Shown: positions 12,727-21,356, counted from the stretch's first letter. The stretch is 64,000 bases of DNA from Actinophytocola xanthii (GCF_001921205.1 NZ_MSIE01000011.1:113264-177263), one strand, 5' to 3'. The notes: generated by a model not told the origin, from the sequence alone. Program-made: numbers and translations.

Positions 12727-13536
12727 GTGTTCCTCGAGTCCGACCTGCGCCGTGCCGCTGCCGTCTACCGGGCGCTGCCGGAGTACACGCGGCGCGTCCG
12801 GTTGGTCGGCCCCGAGCCGGGTGAACCACCCGAGGACCTCCCGCTGACCGGTTACGAGTTCCAGCTGCTCTCCCAGAACGGCGAGGACGGGGTGCTGGCC
12901 GAGATCCTGCGTCGGGTCGGCGCCCCCGGCCGGTGGTTCGTCGAGTTCGGTGTCGAGTCCGGACGCGAGGGCACCTGCGTCGCGCTCGCGGACGTCGCCG
13001 GCTGGCACGGCCTGTTCATGGAGTCCGACGGCTCGCACAACCACCTGCTGCACCAGAAGTACCAGTGGAACGCCGGGGTCACGACGCTGCACGCGACCGT
13101 GACGCCCGAACGCGTGAACGAGCTGTTCGCCGCCGGCGGTGTCCCCGAGGAGCCCGACGTGGTGTCGATCGACATCGACGGCGGCGACTACTGGGTCTGG
13201 CGGGCGCTGCGCGGCTACCGGCCGCGGGTGGTGGTGGTCGAGTACAACTCCGCGCTGCCCCCACACGAGCGGCTCGTCCAGCCGCCGGAGGCCGCCACCT
13301 GGTTGGGGACCGCGTTCTTCGGCGCCTCGCTCGGGGCGCTCGTCGCGCTCGGTGAGGAGAAGGGTTACCGGCTGGTGCACTGCGAGCTGGCCGGGGCCAA
13401 CGCGTTCTTCGTGCGCTCCGATCTGGCCGTGCACTTCCCGCGGCCGGACGAGGTGCAACGGCGTGGACCCAACTACTTCCTCACCTCCTACGGCCACCCC
13501 ACCGACGACACCGGCCGGGAGTACCTCAAGGTGTGA
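12727..13536 (+). CDS. FkbM-like methyltransferase-fold protein
   Basis: 269 residues from a GTG. The central part reads WFVEFGVESGREGTCVALADV, resembling the SAM-binding strand and loop of FkbM-type methyltransferases, followed by GLFMESDG and VVSIDIDGGDYWVWRAL. These suggest a Rossmann methyltransferase fold, but the canonical GxGxG is not evident, so activity and substrate are unknown. No signal peptide. No good ribosome site; it begins about 20 nt after the cellulase remnant and ends 9 nt from the convergent PPK2 gene, so it appears to be a monocistronic gene unrelated to cellulose use. Confidence 0.65.
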   Translation: MFLESDLRRAAAVYRALPEYTRRVRLVGPEPGEPPEDLPLTGYEFQLLSQNGEDGVLAEILRRVGAPGRWFVEFGVESGREGTCVALADVAGWHGLFMESDGSHNHLLHQKYQWNAGVTTLHATVTPERVNELFAAGGVPEEPDVVSIDIDGGDYWVWRALRGYRPRVVVVEYNSALPPHERLVQPPEAATWLGTAFFGASLGALVALGEEKGYRLVHCELAGANAFFVRSDLAVHFPRPDEVQRRGPNYFLTSYGHPTDDTGREYLKV

Positions 13537-13545
13537 GGCCTCGCC

Positions 13546-14514
13546 TCAGGGGTGCAGCCCCGGCCCCAGTTCGTCGGCCGGGGCGAGCGGGGTGGGGCTG
13601 AGAGTCGTCTCGTCCTCGCCCTCCTCCAGCAGGGTGGCCGCGGCCCCGACGATCCGCGGGTCGGGCTCGCCGACCACCTCGGGGTCCTTGTCCTCGTAGT
13701 CGAACCGGGCCAGGACGCTGCGCATGGCCTCGACCCTGGCCCGCTTCTTGTCGTTGCTCTTGACCACGGTCCAGGGGGCGACCTCGGTGTCGGTCTCGCG
13801 GAACATGGTCACCTTCGCCTGGGTGTAGGCGTCCCAGCGGTCGAGCGACCTGATGTCGTTGGGGCTGAGCTTCCACTGCCGGACCGGGTCGAGCTGGCGG
13901 ATGACGAACCGGGTCCGCTGCTCCTTGCGCGAGACCGAGAACCATAACTTGACCAGCAGGATTCCGTCGTCGACGAGCATCTGCTCGAAGGTCGGGACCT
14001 GGCGCATGAACCGCTCGTACTGCTCGTCGGTGCAGTAGTCCATCACCCGCTCCACGCCGGCCCGGTTGTACCAGGACCGGTCGAACAGCACGATCTCTCC
14101 GGCGGTGGGCAGGTGGCGCACGTAGCGCTGGAAGTACCACTCCCCCTGCTCCCGCTCGCTCGGCCTGCCCAGGGCCACCGTGCGTGCCCCGCGCGGGTCG
14201 AGGTGCTCGGTGAACCGCTTGATCGTGCCGCCCTTGCCCGCGGCGTCCCGTCCCTCGAACAGGATCACCATCCGCTGACCGGTGCCGGCCACCCAGTACT
14301 GGAGCTTCAGGAGCTCGATCTGGAGCAGCCGCTTCACCCGCTCGTACTCCGGACGGGTCATCCGCTCCTGGAAGGGGTAGTTCTCCCGCCAGGTGTCCAC
14401 CTCGGACCCGTCGGCGCGCAGCAGCACCGGCTCGTCCTCGTCGGTGAACTCCGCCCGCAGGCCCTCGGTGAGCTCGCGGAAGACCTCGGACGCCGCCGCC
14501 GGTTCTTGGATCAC
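13546..14514 (-). CDS. ppk2: Polyphosphate kinase 2 (PPK2 family)
   Basis: Single-domain PPK2 of about 322 residues. Walker A is GRDAAGKGGTIKRF and Walker B with the lid region is LFDRSWYNRAGVERVM; RYVRHLPTAGE and DDGILLVKLWFSVS are also diagnostic. These enzymes transfer phosphate between polyphosphate and nucleoside diphosphates or monophosphates, in the cytosol. The start is a GTG at 14514, picked because the conserved N-terminus (about 60 residues before Walker A) begins there; a much longer open frame upstream has no conserved content. Divergent from the hybrid kinase, convergent with the FkbM-like gene. Preferred nucleotide cannot be told from sequence by eye. Confidence 0.9.
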   Translation of the reverse strand: MIQEPAAASEVFRELTEGLRAEFTDEDEPVLLRADGSEVDTWRENYPFQERMTRPEYERVKRLLQIELLKLQYWVAGTGQRMVILFEGRDAAGKGGTIKRFTEHLDPRGARTVALGRPSEREQGEWYFQRYVRHLPTAGEIVLFDRSWYNRAGVERVMDYCTDEQYERFMRQVPTFEQMLVDDGILLVKLWFSVSRKEQRTRFVIRQLDPVRQWKLSPNDIRSLDRWDAYTQAKVTMFRETDTEVAPWTVVKSNDKKRARVEAMRSVLARFDYEDKDPEVVGEPDPRIVGAAATLLEEGEDETTLSPTPLAPADELGPGLHP

Positions 14515-14634
14515 GCCCGTTGGTACCCGAGAAGCGGGTCCGCAAACCCACGTCGGCCTGACCCTCAGGTCCGCACCGGGCCTGCCGACGACAGGTGTGG
14601 CTCGCCCCTCGAGCTCCGGACAAGGAGACCCGAC

Positions 14635-16116
14635 ATGACCGCAGCGCCGTCGTCCGCCGCGTCCGCGGACGGCAACGGCCTGAGCGTGCTCGCCGGGGCC
14701 GTCAGCAGCGACCTGCGTACCCCGCTGCACTCCGTGCAGGGCTTCCTCGAGCTGCTCGGGATGAGCGGGCTCAGCCCGGCCCAGCGGGACACCTTCGACT
14801 TCGTCATGCGCGACACGGAGGCGCTGGTCAGGACCGCCGATCGCCTGCTCCTGCTCTGCCAGCTCCTGGCCGGGGAACGACAGGCCCGCGACCAGCCCTT
14901 CAACACCGCCGAGCTGCTCGGGCACGCGACCGCGAGCGTGCTCAGCGACGTCCATGTCGTGCTCGACCGCGACGTCCCCGCCACCCTCAGCGGAGACGCC
15001 ACCAGCATCCGCCAGCTGCTCGAGGAGCTGCTCGAGAACGCGTGTGCGCACACCCCCGGCCGGGTCACCCTGGGCGTCGAGACGACCGGGCCGGTACGCG
15101 ACGGGACGGTGCCGCTGCGGTTCAGCGTGGCGGACGACGGCCCGGGCCTACCGGACCGGCAGCTCGCGTTCCTCCGGGCCGGGGTCTCCGCGCGTCCCCC
15201 GGCCGGGTTCGGCCTGTACCTCGTCAAGCACATCGTCGCCGGGCTCGGCGGCGATATCAGCGTCGAGCGGCCGCCCCGGTCCCAGTCGCGCGTATGCGCC
15301 GACCTCACCCTGGCACTGACCTGGGAGGACGGCCACCTCGGCGAACCGGTCGGGCGGGCCCTGGCCACCGGCCGGCCGCTCGCGGTGCTCGTCGTCGAGG
15401 ACAACATGGTCAATCTGGCGCTGGCCCAGCGCCAACTGCGGGCCCTCGGCCACGAGCCGCACACCACCACCGGCGGCGAGCACGGTGTCGCCGCCGCCCT
15501 GGCCGGTGACTTCGACGTGATCCTCATGGACCGCCACCTGCCCGACCTGGACGGGGTCTGCGCCGCTCGCCGCATCCGCGGCGCGGAGGCCGCCGCGGGA
15601 CGCGGTCGTACCCCGATCTTCGCCGTCACCGCCGACGCGACGTCCCGCAACCGCGAGGAGTGCCTGGCCGCCGGCATGGACAGGTTTCTCACCAAGCCAC
15701 TCGACCTCGAGGCACTGCGCGCGGCGCTCGACCAGATCCTCGCCCCGCCCGCCGAGCGGCCGGAGGAGGACGTGGTGGAACCGGGCGCGCTGCGCAGGCT
15801 CGCCAGCCGCCTCGGCGCGCCCGACATGGTCGCCGAGCTCGCCCACGTCTTCCTCACCGAGCTCCCCGGACGACGACTGCGCCTGCAACACGCCGTCCGT
15901 GCCGCCTGCCCGGTCGACATCGAGCAGGCCGCGGAGGCCCTCGGCTCCCACAGCGCCGTCGTCGGCGCGCACCGCCTGGCCGATCTGTGCCGAACCATCG
16001 CCGACGCCGCCGCGGTAGGCGACCTGCGCACCGCGCACGAGCGCATACCCCAGCTCCGCCTGACCTGCCGCCGCACCGCCGCGGCCATCACCGCCGAGAT
16101 CGACGCCGCGGCCTGA
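14635..16116 (+). CDS. Hybrid histidine kinase-like protein (HATPase-REC-HPt) lacking both phospho-accepting His
   Basis: ATG 14635 has AAGGAGACC upstream; 493 residues, soluble. Residues about 15-80 match a HisKA dimerisation helix (VSSDLRTPLHSVQGFLELL), but the phospho-accepting His of the SHELRTP box is Ser25. Residues about 115-232 are the ATPase (N-box N135 in LLENAC, ADDGPGL, GFGLYLVKH). Residues about 250-370 are a receiver with acidic VEDN, phospho-acceptor D299 (ILMDRHLPDLDG) and K354 (TKPLD). Residues about 385-493 look like an HPt bundle, but the expected HxLKG histidine is E434 (AEALGSHSAVVGA). The receiver is intact while both His sites are lost, so the protein may serve as an ATP-binding scaffold or accept phosphate from elsewhere. 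No partner gene adjacent. Confidence 0.82.
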   Translation: MTAAPSSAASADGNGLSVLAGAVSSDLRTPLHSVQGFLELLGMSGLSPAQRDTFDFVMRDTEALVRTADRLLLLCQLLAGERQARDQPFNTAELLGHATASVLSDVHVVLDRDVPATLSGDATSIRQLLEELLENACAHTPGRVTLGVETTGPVRDGTVPLRFSVADDGPGLPDRQLAFLRAGVSARPPAGFGLYLVKHIVAGLGGDISVERPPRSQSRVCADLTLALTWEDGHLGEPVGRALATGRPLAVLVVEDNMVNLALAQRQLRALGHEPHTTTGGEHGVAAALAGDFDVILMDRHLPDLDGVCAARRIRGAEAAAGRGRTPIFAVTADATSRNREECLAAGMDRFLTKPLDLEALRAALDQILAPPAERPEEDVVEPGALRRLASRLGAPDMVAELAHVFLTELPGRRLRLQHAVRAACPVDIEQAAEALGSHSAVVGAHRLADLCRTIADAAAVGDLRTAHERIPQLRLTCRRTAAAITAEIDAAA

Positions 16117-16168
16117 GCGCGGCACCGCGCCGGTGCGGTTGGTGGCGAACACGCGCCGGAGCTCCTTC

Positions 16169-17020
16169 TCAGGAGGCGGTGGCGTCAGTGGCGTCGGTGG
16201 AGTACGCGAGGGCGCGCCCCGCTTCCAGGGCCTCGAGGCGTTGGCGCAGGGCCGCGGTGGCGAGGAGGTATGCGTCCGAACCCAGCGTCAGCCGCAGCGG
16301 TGCCTTGGCCTGGTCGGCGGAGGCGATGATCGCCGCCGCGATCTTCGCGGGGTCGCCCGGCGCCGGCAGCGGCGGCAGCTCGCCGGCGAACACCCGGCGC
16401 AGCTGCCCGGAGGGGCCGTCGGCGTACTCGGGCAGCGCTTCGCCGAGAACGGCGTTGCCGCCGCCGAAGTCGGTGCGGGCCATCCCGGGCTCGACGATCG
16501 TGACACCGATGCCGAACGGCGCGAGCTCGGCGGCGGAGGACTCCCAGAAGCCCTCGATGCCCCACTTGGTGGCGTGGTAGAGGCTCATGGCCGGGAAGGC
16601 GATCTGGCCGCCGACGCTGGCGATCTGGATGTACCGCCCACCGCCCTGGCGGCGCAGGTGCGGGGTGGCGGCGCGGGCGAGCTGGATCGAGGCGGTGAGG
16701 TTGGTCGCGATCTGCCGGTCGAGCTGCTCGTCGGAGAGCTCCTCGGGCGCCCCGAACAGGCCGTAGCCGGCGTTGGACACGACGACGTCAATCCGGCCGA
16801 GCTGGGTGAACGCGCGGTCGACCACCTCGCGCAGCGCCGCGGTGTCGGTGACGTCCAGACGGGCCCGCCAGAGCCGCTCGCCGTGGCGCACGGCCAGGTC
16901 CTCCAGGGTCTCGGGGCGCCGTGCAGTGGCGGCGACGCGGTCCCCTCGGGCGAGCAGCTGCTCGGTCAGGTGCCGGCCGAAGCCCGAGGACGTTCCGGTG
17001 ATGAACCAGGTGCGGGGCAT
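16169..17020 (-). CDS. Short-chain dehydrogenase/reductase
   Basis: 283 residues of the classical SDR type: NADP(H)-binding TGTSSGFG at residues 9-16, VSNAGYGLFG, and the active-site YHATK with a Ser about 12-15 residues before it (IASVGG). The length and C-terminal extension match the 'oxidoreductase with NAGYG' group often found next to TetR repressors. Divergent from a TetR gene across a palindromic operator, which is the usual arrangement of a repressor and its target. Substrate unknown. Convergent with the hybrid kinase gene; 52 nt separate the stops. Confidence 0.88.
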   Translation of the reverse strand: MPRTWFITGTSSGFGRHLTEQLLARGDRVAATARRPETLEDLAVRHGERLWRARLDVTDTAALREVVDRAFTQLGRIDVVVSNAGYGLFGAPEELSDEQLDRQIATNLTASIQLARAATPHLRRQGGGRYIQIASVGGQIAFPAMSLYHATKWGIEGFWESSAAELAPFGIGVTIVEPGMARTDFGGGNAVLGEALPEYADGPSGQLRRVFAGELPPLPAPGDPAKIAAAIIASADQAKAPLRLTLGSDAYLLATAALRQRLEALEAGRALAYSTDATDATAS

Positions 17021-17037
17021 GTCCTGCTCCTCAATTG

Positions 17038-17057
17038 ATGTAACTAACTAGATACAT
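17038..17057. promoter_or_regulatory. Palindromic TetR operator
   Basis: ATGTAACTAACTAGATACAT is an imperfect 20-bp inverted repeat 17 nt upstream of the SDR ATG. It is strikingly AT-rich for this DNA. A second perfect 12-bp palindrome GATGTAAACATC lies at 17078-17089. Both are likely binding sites for the adjacent TetR protein. Confidence 0.65.
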
Positions 17058-17074
17058 TCATACCTCCGCGGTCG

Positions 17075-17701
17075 GTGGATGTAAACATCTGGATGGTTAT
17101 GTACGCTGAGCGCGTGCCACCTGACGCCACCGAGACCAAGCGGCGACTTCTCACGGCGGCGGTCGAGGAGTTCGCCAGGTACGGCCTGGCCGGCGCCCGG
17201 GTCGACCGCATCGCCGAGACCGCCGCGGCCAACAAGCGGTCGATCTACATGCACTTCGGGACCAAGGAGGAGCTGTTCGACCGGGTCGTCGCCGACAGCA
17301 TGGTGGAGCTGGCGGAGGCGGTCGTCGTCGACGCCCGCCAGCTGCCCGGGTACGCCGGCGAGCTGTTCGACCGCCTGGAGCAGCGGCCGCACGTGCGCCG
17401 GCTGTACCTGTGGGCGGGATTGGAGCGACAGCAGCCGATCGACGTCGAGGTCGAGGAGTACCGGAAGAACGTCGCGGCGATCGGTGCCGCACAGCAGGCG
17501 GGCGAGGTTCGCGACGACATCCCGGCCACCGAGCTGATGGCCATGGTCATCGCCCTGGTGATCAGCTGGGACACCGCCTCCTGGTCGCTGAAGGCGCTGG
17601 CGTCAGAGACCGGTCACGACTCCTTCACCCGGCGCAGGACGGCGGTGACGGCGGCGGTGGCCGCACTCGTGCGGCCACCCGTCACCGCCAGCTCCGGCTA
17701 G
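17075..17701 (+). CDS. TetR-family transcriptional repressor
   Basis: N-terminal HTH: TKRRLLTAAVEEFARYG, then GARVDRIAETAAANKRSIYMHFGTKEELF, an unmistakable TetR recognition region; the C-terminal half is the variable ligand domain (TetR_C-like). The start is uncertain: GTG 17075, ATG 17093, ATG 17099 and GTG 17114 are all in frame and none has a good ribosome site. If 17075 is correct the second palindrome lies inside the coding region; a later, leaderless start would place it upstream. It probably represses the divergent SDR gene and itself. Confidence 0.85.
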   Translation: MDVNIWMVMYAERVPPDATETKRRLLTAAVEEFARYGLAGARVDRIAETAAANKRSIYMHFGTKEELFDRVVADSMVELAEAVVVDARQLPGYAGELFDRLEQRPHVRRLYLWAGLERQQPIDVEVEEYRKNVAAIGAAQQAGEVRDDIPATELMAMVIALVISWDTASWSLKALASETGHDSFTRRRTAVTAAVAALVRPPVTASSG

Positions 17702-17708
17702 GCAGGGG

Positions 17709-18944
17709 TCACGGCAGGGCGAAGCCGAGTCGCCGGCCCGCCTCGCGCAGCTCGTCGCGGGCGGCGGGATGCGCCACGTTGTCGATGACCAGGCGGGCCT
17801 GGTCGTCGGCGTCGCGGCCCCAGACGGTGGCCACGCCCTGCTCGCTGACGATGAAGCTGTGCTGGAAGCTCGTCACCGGGCCTGCCAGCCGCGGCACGAC
17901 GGTGGACACGTCTGCCTTGGGGTGCCAGGACGGCAGCGCGATGACCGCGCGGCCACCGGGCGAGTGCAGCGCGCCGACGACGAAGTCGGTCTGGCCGCCG
18001 AAGCCCGAGTAGATGACGCCGTGCACCCGACTGGCGTTGGCCTGCGCGTACAGGTCCACCTGCAGCGCGCCGTTGACCGACACCAGCGACCGCTGGCGGG
18101 CGATCACGCCGGGGTCGTTGGTCTTCTCCGTGCGCAGCAGCTGGACCCGCCGGTTGCGGTCCAACCACCGGTAGAGCTCCTCGGAACCGAAGACGAACGA
18201 GGCGGTCACCGGGACGACCGGGTCGAGGCTGCCGGCCTTCTCCAGGGCGAGCACGCCGTCGCTGAACATCTCCGACCAGATGGCGAGGCCCCGCCGTGCG
18301 GTCACCGCGTCCAGCACCGCGTCGGGCACCGCCCCGATGCCGAGCTGCAGGGTGGCCCCGTCGCCGATCAGGTCGGTCACCCGCGCCCCGATGGCCCGTG
18401 AGACCTCGCTGATCGCCCGGGGTTGCGGTGACGGGAGCGGCTCGTCGACCTCGATCGCGAAGTCCACCTCGTCGTCGGCGAGCACGGCGTCGCCGAAGGT
18501 GAACGGCATCCGGCGGTTGACCTGCGCCACCACCAGCCCGCCACGGGCGCGGACGGCCTCGATCGCCGCCGGGAGGATGTTCACCTCGGTGCCCAACGAC
18601 ACGGTGCCGCCGACCGGCGCCGAGGTGTGCACGAGCACGATGTCCGGCGGAAGGGTCTGCTTGAGCAGGTGCGGCACCAGCGAGAGCCGGGAGGGGAAGT
18701 AGCGCAGCCCGGCCCGGCCGCGCATGCCCGCGCCGACGAAGGGCGTCTCGAGCACCACGCCCTCCCGGTCCGGCATCCCAGGCTGGGCGTTCAGCGCGAA
18801 CAGCCGGTACTCGGCCAGGGCTCCGTCGAGCACCGCCAGCGCCACGTGCGGGGTGGCGAAGTTCCCGCTCACCACCACGCGCGGGATGTCGGCGGCCACC
18901 CCCGACAGCACGGCGGCCAGCTGCGACTCCGACACCGACCTCAT
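17709..18944 (-). CDS. Acetyl-CoA hydrolase/4-hydroxybutyrate CoA-transferase family protein
   Basis: 411 residues. Two CoA-transferase domains are visible: the N-terminal half with HTSAPVGGTVSLGTEVN, and the C-terminal half with IWSEMFSDGVL and YSGFGGQTDFVVGA. E225 in SEMFSDG aligns by context with the catalytic Glu that forms the CoA thioester in 4-hydroxybutyrate CoA-transferases; GGQTDF is the conserved oxyanion loop. Likely role: moving CoA between acetate or propionate and another short acyl acid, in the cytosol. ATG 18944 is preferred over GTG 18950 because GAAGG is better spaced. Convergent with TetR (7-nt gap). A 16-nt palindrome at 19012-19027 lies upstream and may terminate the preceding operon. 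Confidence 0.87.
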   Translation of the reverse strand: MRSVSESQLAAVLSGVAADIPRVVVSGNFATPHVALAVLDGALAEYRLFALNAQPGMPDREGVVLETPFVGAGMRGRAGLRYFPSRLSLVPHLLKQTLPPDIVLVHTSAPVGGTVSLGTEVNILPAAIEAVRARGGLVVAQVNRRMPFTFGDAVLADDEVDFAIEVDEPLPSPQPRAISEVSRAIGARVTDLIGDGATLQLGIGAVPDAVLDAVTARRGLAIWSEMFSDGVLALEKAGSLDPVVPVTASFVFGSEELYRWLDRNRRVQLLRTEKTNDPGVIARQRSLVSVNGALQVDLYAQANASRVHGVIYSGFGGQTDFVVGALHSPGGRAVIALPSWHPKADVSTVVPRLAGPVTSFQHSFIVSEQGVATVWGRDADDQARLVIDNVAHPAARDELREAGRRLGFALP

Positions 18945-19036
18945 CCGCACCCGCCTTCGCCCGGAAACACGCCCGTCGGCTGCTTCTCCCCGCCGTTTCT
19001 ACCCGCGACGCCGGGTGCGCGCACCCGCTGGGGGTG

Positions 19037-19420
19037 TCAGGCCGGTGCGACGCGCGAGCGCAGCAGGCAGAACTCGTTGCCCTCCGGGTCGGCGAGGACG
19101 TGCCAGCTCTCCTCGCCGGTCTGGCCGACGTCGGCGGGGGTGGCCCCGAGGGCGAGCAGCCGCTCCAGCTCGGCGTCCTGGTCGCGGTCGGTGGCGTTGA
19201 CGTCGAGGTGCAGCGGCAGCTTGCCGCGGTCGGGCGCACCGCCGGGACTCAGCACGAGCGTCGGCTGGAGGCCGCCGAAGCCGGCTTGCGGCGGTCCGAT
19301 CTCGATCGAGCCGTCGTCCTCACGTCCGATCTCGACATACCCCAGCACGGCCGCCCAGAATCGGGCCTGCCGCTCCACGTCGACACAGTCGAGGACCAGT
19401 TCGGTGATCCGGCAGCTCAT
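19037..19420 (-). CDS. VOC/glyoxalase-fold protein
   Basis: 127 residues containing the paired beta-alpha-beta-beta-beta repeats of the vicinal oxygen chelate superfamily: ITELVLDCVDVERQARFWAAVLGY at the start, LPLHLDVNATDRDQ in the middle and VLADPEGNEFCLL at the end. This 'glyoxalase-like' subgroup is abundant in actinobacteria and mostly uncharacterised. The last gene of a leftward operon after the two MEDS proteins (6-nt gap), which hints at a part in the same stress response but does not prove it. Confidence 0.85.
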   Translation of the reverse strand: MSCRITELVLDCVDVERQARFWAAVLGYVEIGREDDGSIEIGPPQAGFGGLQPTLVLSPGGAPDRGKLPLHLDVNATDRDQDAELERLLALGATPADVGQTGEESWHVLADPEGNEFCLLRSRVAPA

Positions 19421-19426
19421 GGCTCC

Positions 19427-20443
19427 TCAGGCGGGTTCGGCGGCGCTGATCCGGTTCTGCTCGGCGACCCGGTGGTGCGGGTTCCCGCTGATCAGTCGGA
19501 CGGTGAACTGCCCATCGTCGCGGTAGAGCGCGACGTGGTCGCAGGTCTGGTGGGCCAGCCACAGGCCGAGGCCGCCGACCGGGGCGTGCGCGGCGGGCTG
19601 GAGACCCGCGAACGGGTCGGTCGGGCCCTTGCCCTGGTCGGTGACCACGACCACGATCCGGTCCTCGCCCACCCAGCAGTGCAGCCGCACCGGGGACACG
19701 CCGTGCAGCTGCGCGTTGACCAGCACCTCGGTCGCCGCCATCAGCAGGTCAGCCAGGCCCACCTCGTCCAGGACCGGACCGGCCGGTGCTCGGTTGAGGT
19801 TGGTCAGCGCCGCCCGGACCGCGGCGGGGTCGGGGTCGACCTGGCTCAGGATCGGCTCGGTGAGCTGGAGCGGGTCGGGGTCCCCCGGCCGCTGCCGGGA
19901 GAGGAACACGGGTGGCTCGAGGTAGGGCGTGCTCGGGAGGTGGAGCTCCCCCGGGGCGGCGCTGCGGGGGTGGGTGCGGGCGACGTCCTCGAGCACCGCC
20001 GGCGGGGTGGTCGTGGTGTCGTAGGCGCACATGCTCCACAGCGGAAACTCGTCGTAGGCGGTGTTGATCGCCGACTCGTAGCGGGCCCACCAGTCCCAGG
20101 TCGCGCCGAGCGCGATCGGCGGCAGCTCCCCGATGATGCGGATCTGGCCGGCGCCGGCCGCCGTGTACTCGGCCAGCATCTTCCGGTAGGACCGGATGGC
20201 GCTCGCCGGACGGGCGTACATGTCGCCGCCGGGGTGGAACAGGACCCGGCCGGCGTCGGCCGCCGGCAGCGCCGACCGCACGAGCGTTGCGTGCTCGTCC
20301 CCGAAGGCCAACACGGTCGGCTCGCCCTCGGCGACGCCGCCGCGCAGGAACGGCACGACCACGGCGAGCAGCTCCTCCTCGTCGGCGTAGTAGAGCGCCT
20401 CGTGGAAGTACCCGGTGTGCCCGGCGGCCGCCCCCGTTCTCAT
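19427..20443 (-). CDS. MEDS-domain sensor with RsbW-type ATPase domain
   Basis: 338 residues; ATG 20443 overlaps the stop of the upstream MEDS-STAS gene (ATGA), indicating coupled translation. Residues about 10-180 form a MEDS/DcmR-like sensory domain (FHEALYYADEEELLAVVVPFL, FPLWSMCAYD). Residues about 210-325 are a HATPase_c domain with N-box EVLVNAQLHG, DQGKGP and GGLGLWL. This architecture is common in actinobacterial anti-sigma/partner-switch regulators that bind a sigma factor or STAS protein. The neighbouring STAS-containing gene is the obvious partner. The ligand of MEDS domains is not securely known. Confidence 0.82.
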   Translation of the reverse strand: MRTGAAAGHTGYFHEALYYADEEELLAVVVPFLRGGVAEGEPTVLAFGDEHATLVRSALPAADAGRVLFHPGGDMYARPASAIRSYRKMLAEYTAAGAGQIRIIGELPPIALGATWDWWARYESAINTAYDEFPLWSMCAYDTTTTPPAVLEDVARTHPRSAAPGELHLPSTPYLEPPVFLSRQRPGDPDPLQLTEPILSQVDPDPAAVRAALTNLNRAPAGPVLDEVGLADLLMAATEVLVNAQLHGVSPVRLHCWVGEDRIVVVVTDQGKGPTDPFAGLQPAAHAPVGGLGLWLAHQTCDHVALYRDDGQFTVRLISGNPHHRVAEQNRISAAEPA

Positions 20444-21261
20444 CTCGCGGCCTCGATCCGGACCGCGGGCAGGTCCATCAGCTGCACCAGCCGGCGCGGG
20501 ATCGGCTGGTCGGTGCGCAGGACGAGGCGGGCACCGAGCCCTTCGGCGTGCCCGACCAGCTGGAGCAGCCGGTTGTGGTCGAGGAACGTCAGCGCGGTCG
20601 CGTCGAGCACCAGCTCTCCCTGAGGGTCGGGACGCAGGTCGGCCCGGCGCAGTGCTTTGACCAGCAGGTCTTCGGTGAGTATGTCCAACTCCCCGCCGAT
20701 CGCGGCGGCACACCCCGGCAGGGTGGCGGCGTGCAACCGGAACGGCGTGGCGTCGTCGTTGGCGTTCGGGTGCATACAGGCCAGCTCCGCGACCGCGTCC
20801 CCGCCGAGCACCCCGCGGTCGTAGCCGCACATCGCCGAGAACGGGCTTCCCGCCATGTACCGGTCGACCTGGTGCTCGTAGCGGGTGAACGCCTCCAGCT
20901 GGCCGCGGGTCCGGACGAGGGGGGTCGCGTCGGTGGCCACGCGCAGACCGGTGAAGCCGTCGGCGAGCGCCTGCTCGGTCGACCGGGCGTAGGTCCGGAC
21001 CTGGCTGTCCGCGTCCACCTCGACGCCGGAGGAGTAGGTCGACGAGGTCGTCACCACCTCGAACGCGCCCTCGGAAGCGGCCGGCAGCGCGTCCACCACC
21101 CTCGGGTCGGGATCGCCGACGAACCAGACCCGCTGCCCGTCGGCCAGCCCCTGGGCGAGGAACGTGACCGCCTGGGCACGGAACGTGTCGGCGTCGTCGA
21201 ACGCCCAGCAGACGTGGTCGAACCGGCCGAGCCGGCGCACGTCGTCAACCACACCGGACAT
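20440..21261 (-). CDS. MEDS-domain protein with C-terminal STAS domain
   Basis: 273 residues from ATG 21261 (GGGG 6 nt upstream). Residues about 10-175 are a MEDS domain (FDHVCWAFDDADTFRAQAVTFL, FSAMCGYDRGVL). Residues about 185-273 are STAS-like (GELDILTEDLL, LVLDATALTFLDHNRLLQL). In typical anti-sigma antagonists the FIDSSG loop contains the Ser that is phosphorylated; here the loop reads FLDHNR, so it cannot be switched in that way. With the coupled ATPase gene it likely forms a partner-switch module controlled by the two MEDS sensors. Confidence 0.8.
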   Translation of the reverse strand: MSGVVDDVRRLGRFDHVCWAFDDADTFRAQAVTFLAQGLADGQRVWFVGDPDPRVVDALPAASEGAFEVVTTSSTYSSGVEVDADSQVRTYARSTEQALADGFTGLRVATDATPLVRTRGQLEAFTRYEHQVDRYMAGSPFSAMCGYDRGVLGGDAVAELACMHPNANDDATPFRLHAATLPGCAAAIGGELDILTEDLLVKALRRADLRPDPQGELVLDATALTFLDHNRLLQLVGHAEGLGARLVLRTDQPIPRRLVQLMDLPAVRIEAAR

Positions 21262-21319
21262 TCGCATCCCCAGAACCGTAACACGTTCGGGTGCCGCTCC
21301 GGCCGGGCTCGAGCCCGGG

Positions 21320-21349
21320 GGTGGGCGGGGAGCAGGGACCCCGCCCACC
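21320..21349. terminator. Terminator of the GH16/beta-helix operon
   Basis: An 11-bp stem with an 8-nt loop just 8 nt after the beta-helix gene stop; a second perfect 16-nt palindrome follows at 21303-21318. Confidence 0.7.
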
Positions 21350-21356
21350 GGGAATT

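Noticed and set aside
13546..15051. 501-codon frame including PPK2
   Set aside because: The extra 179 codons overlap the hybrid kinase on the other strand and show no PPK2 similarity; GTG 14514 fits the family length.
19012..19027. 16-nt perfect palindrome between VOC and CoA-transferase genes as an operator
   Set aside because: It lies between two genes on the same strand, directly after the VOC stop and is purely GC-rich; a weak terminator is the simpler reading.
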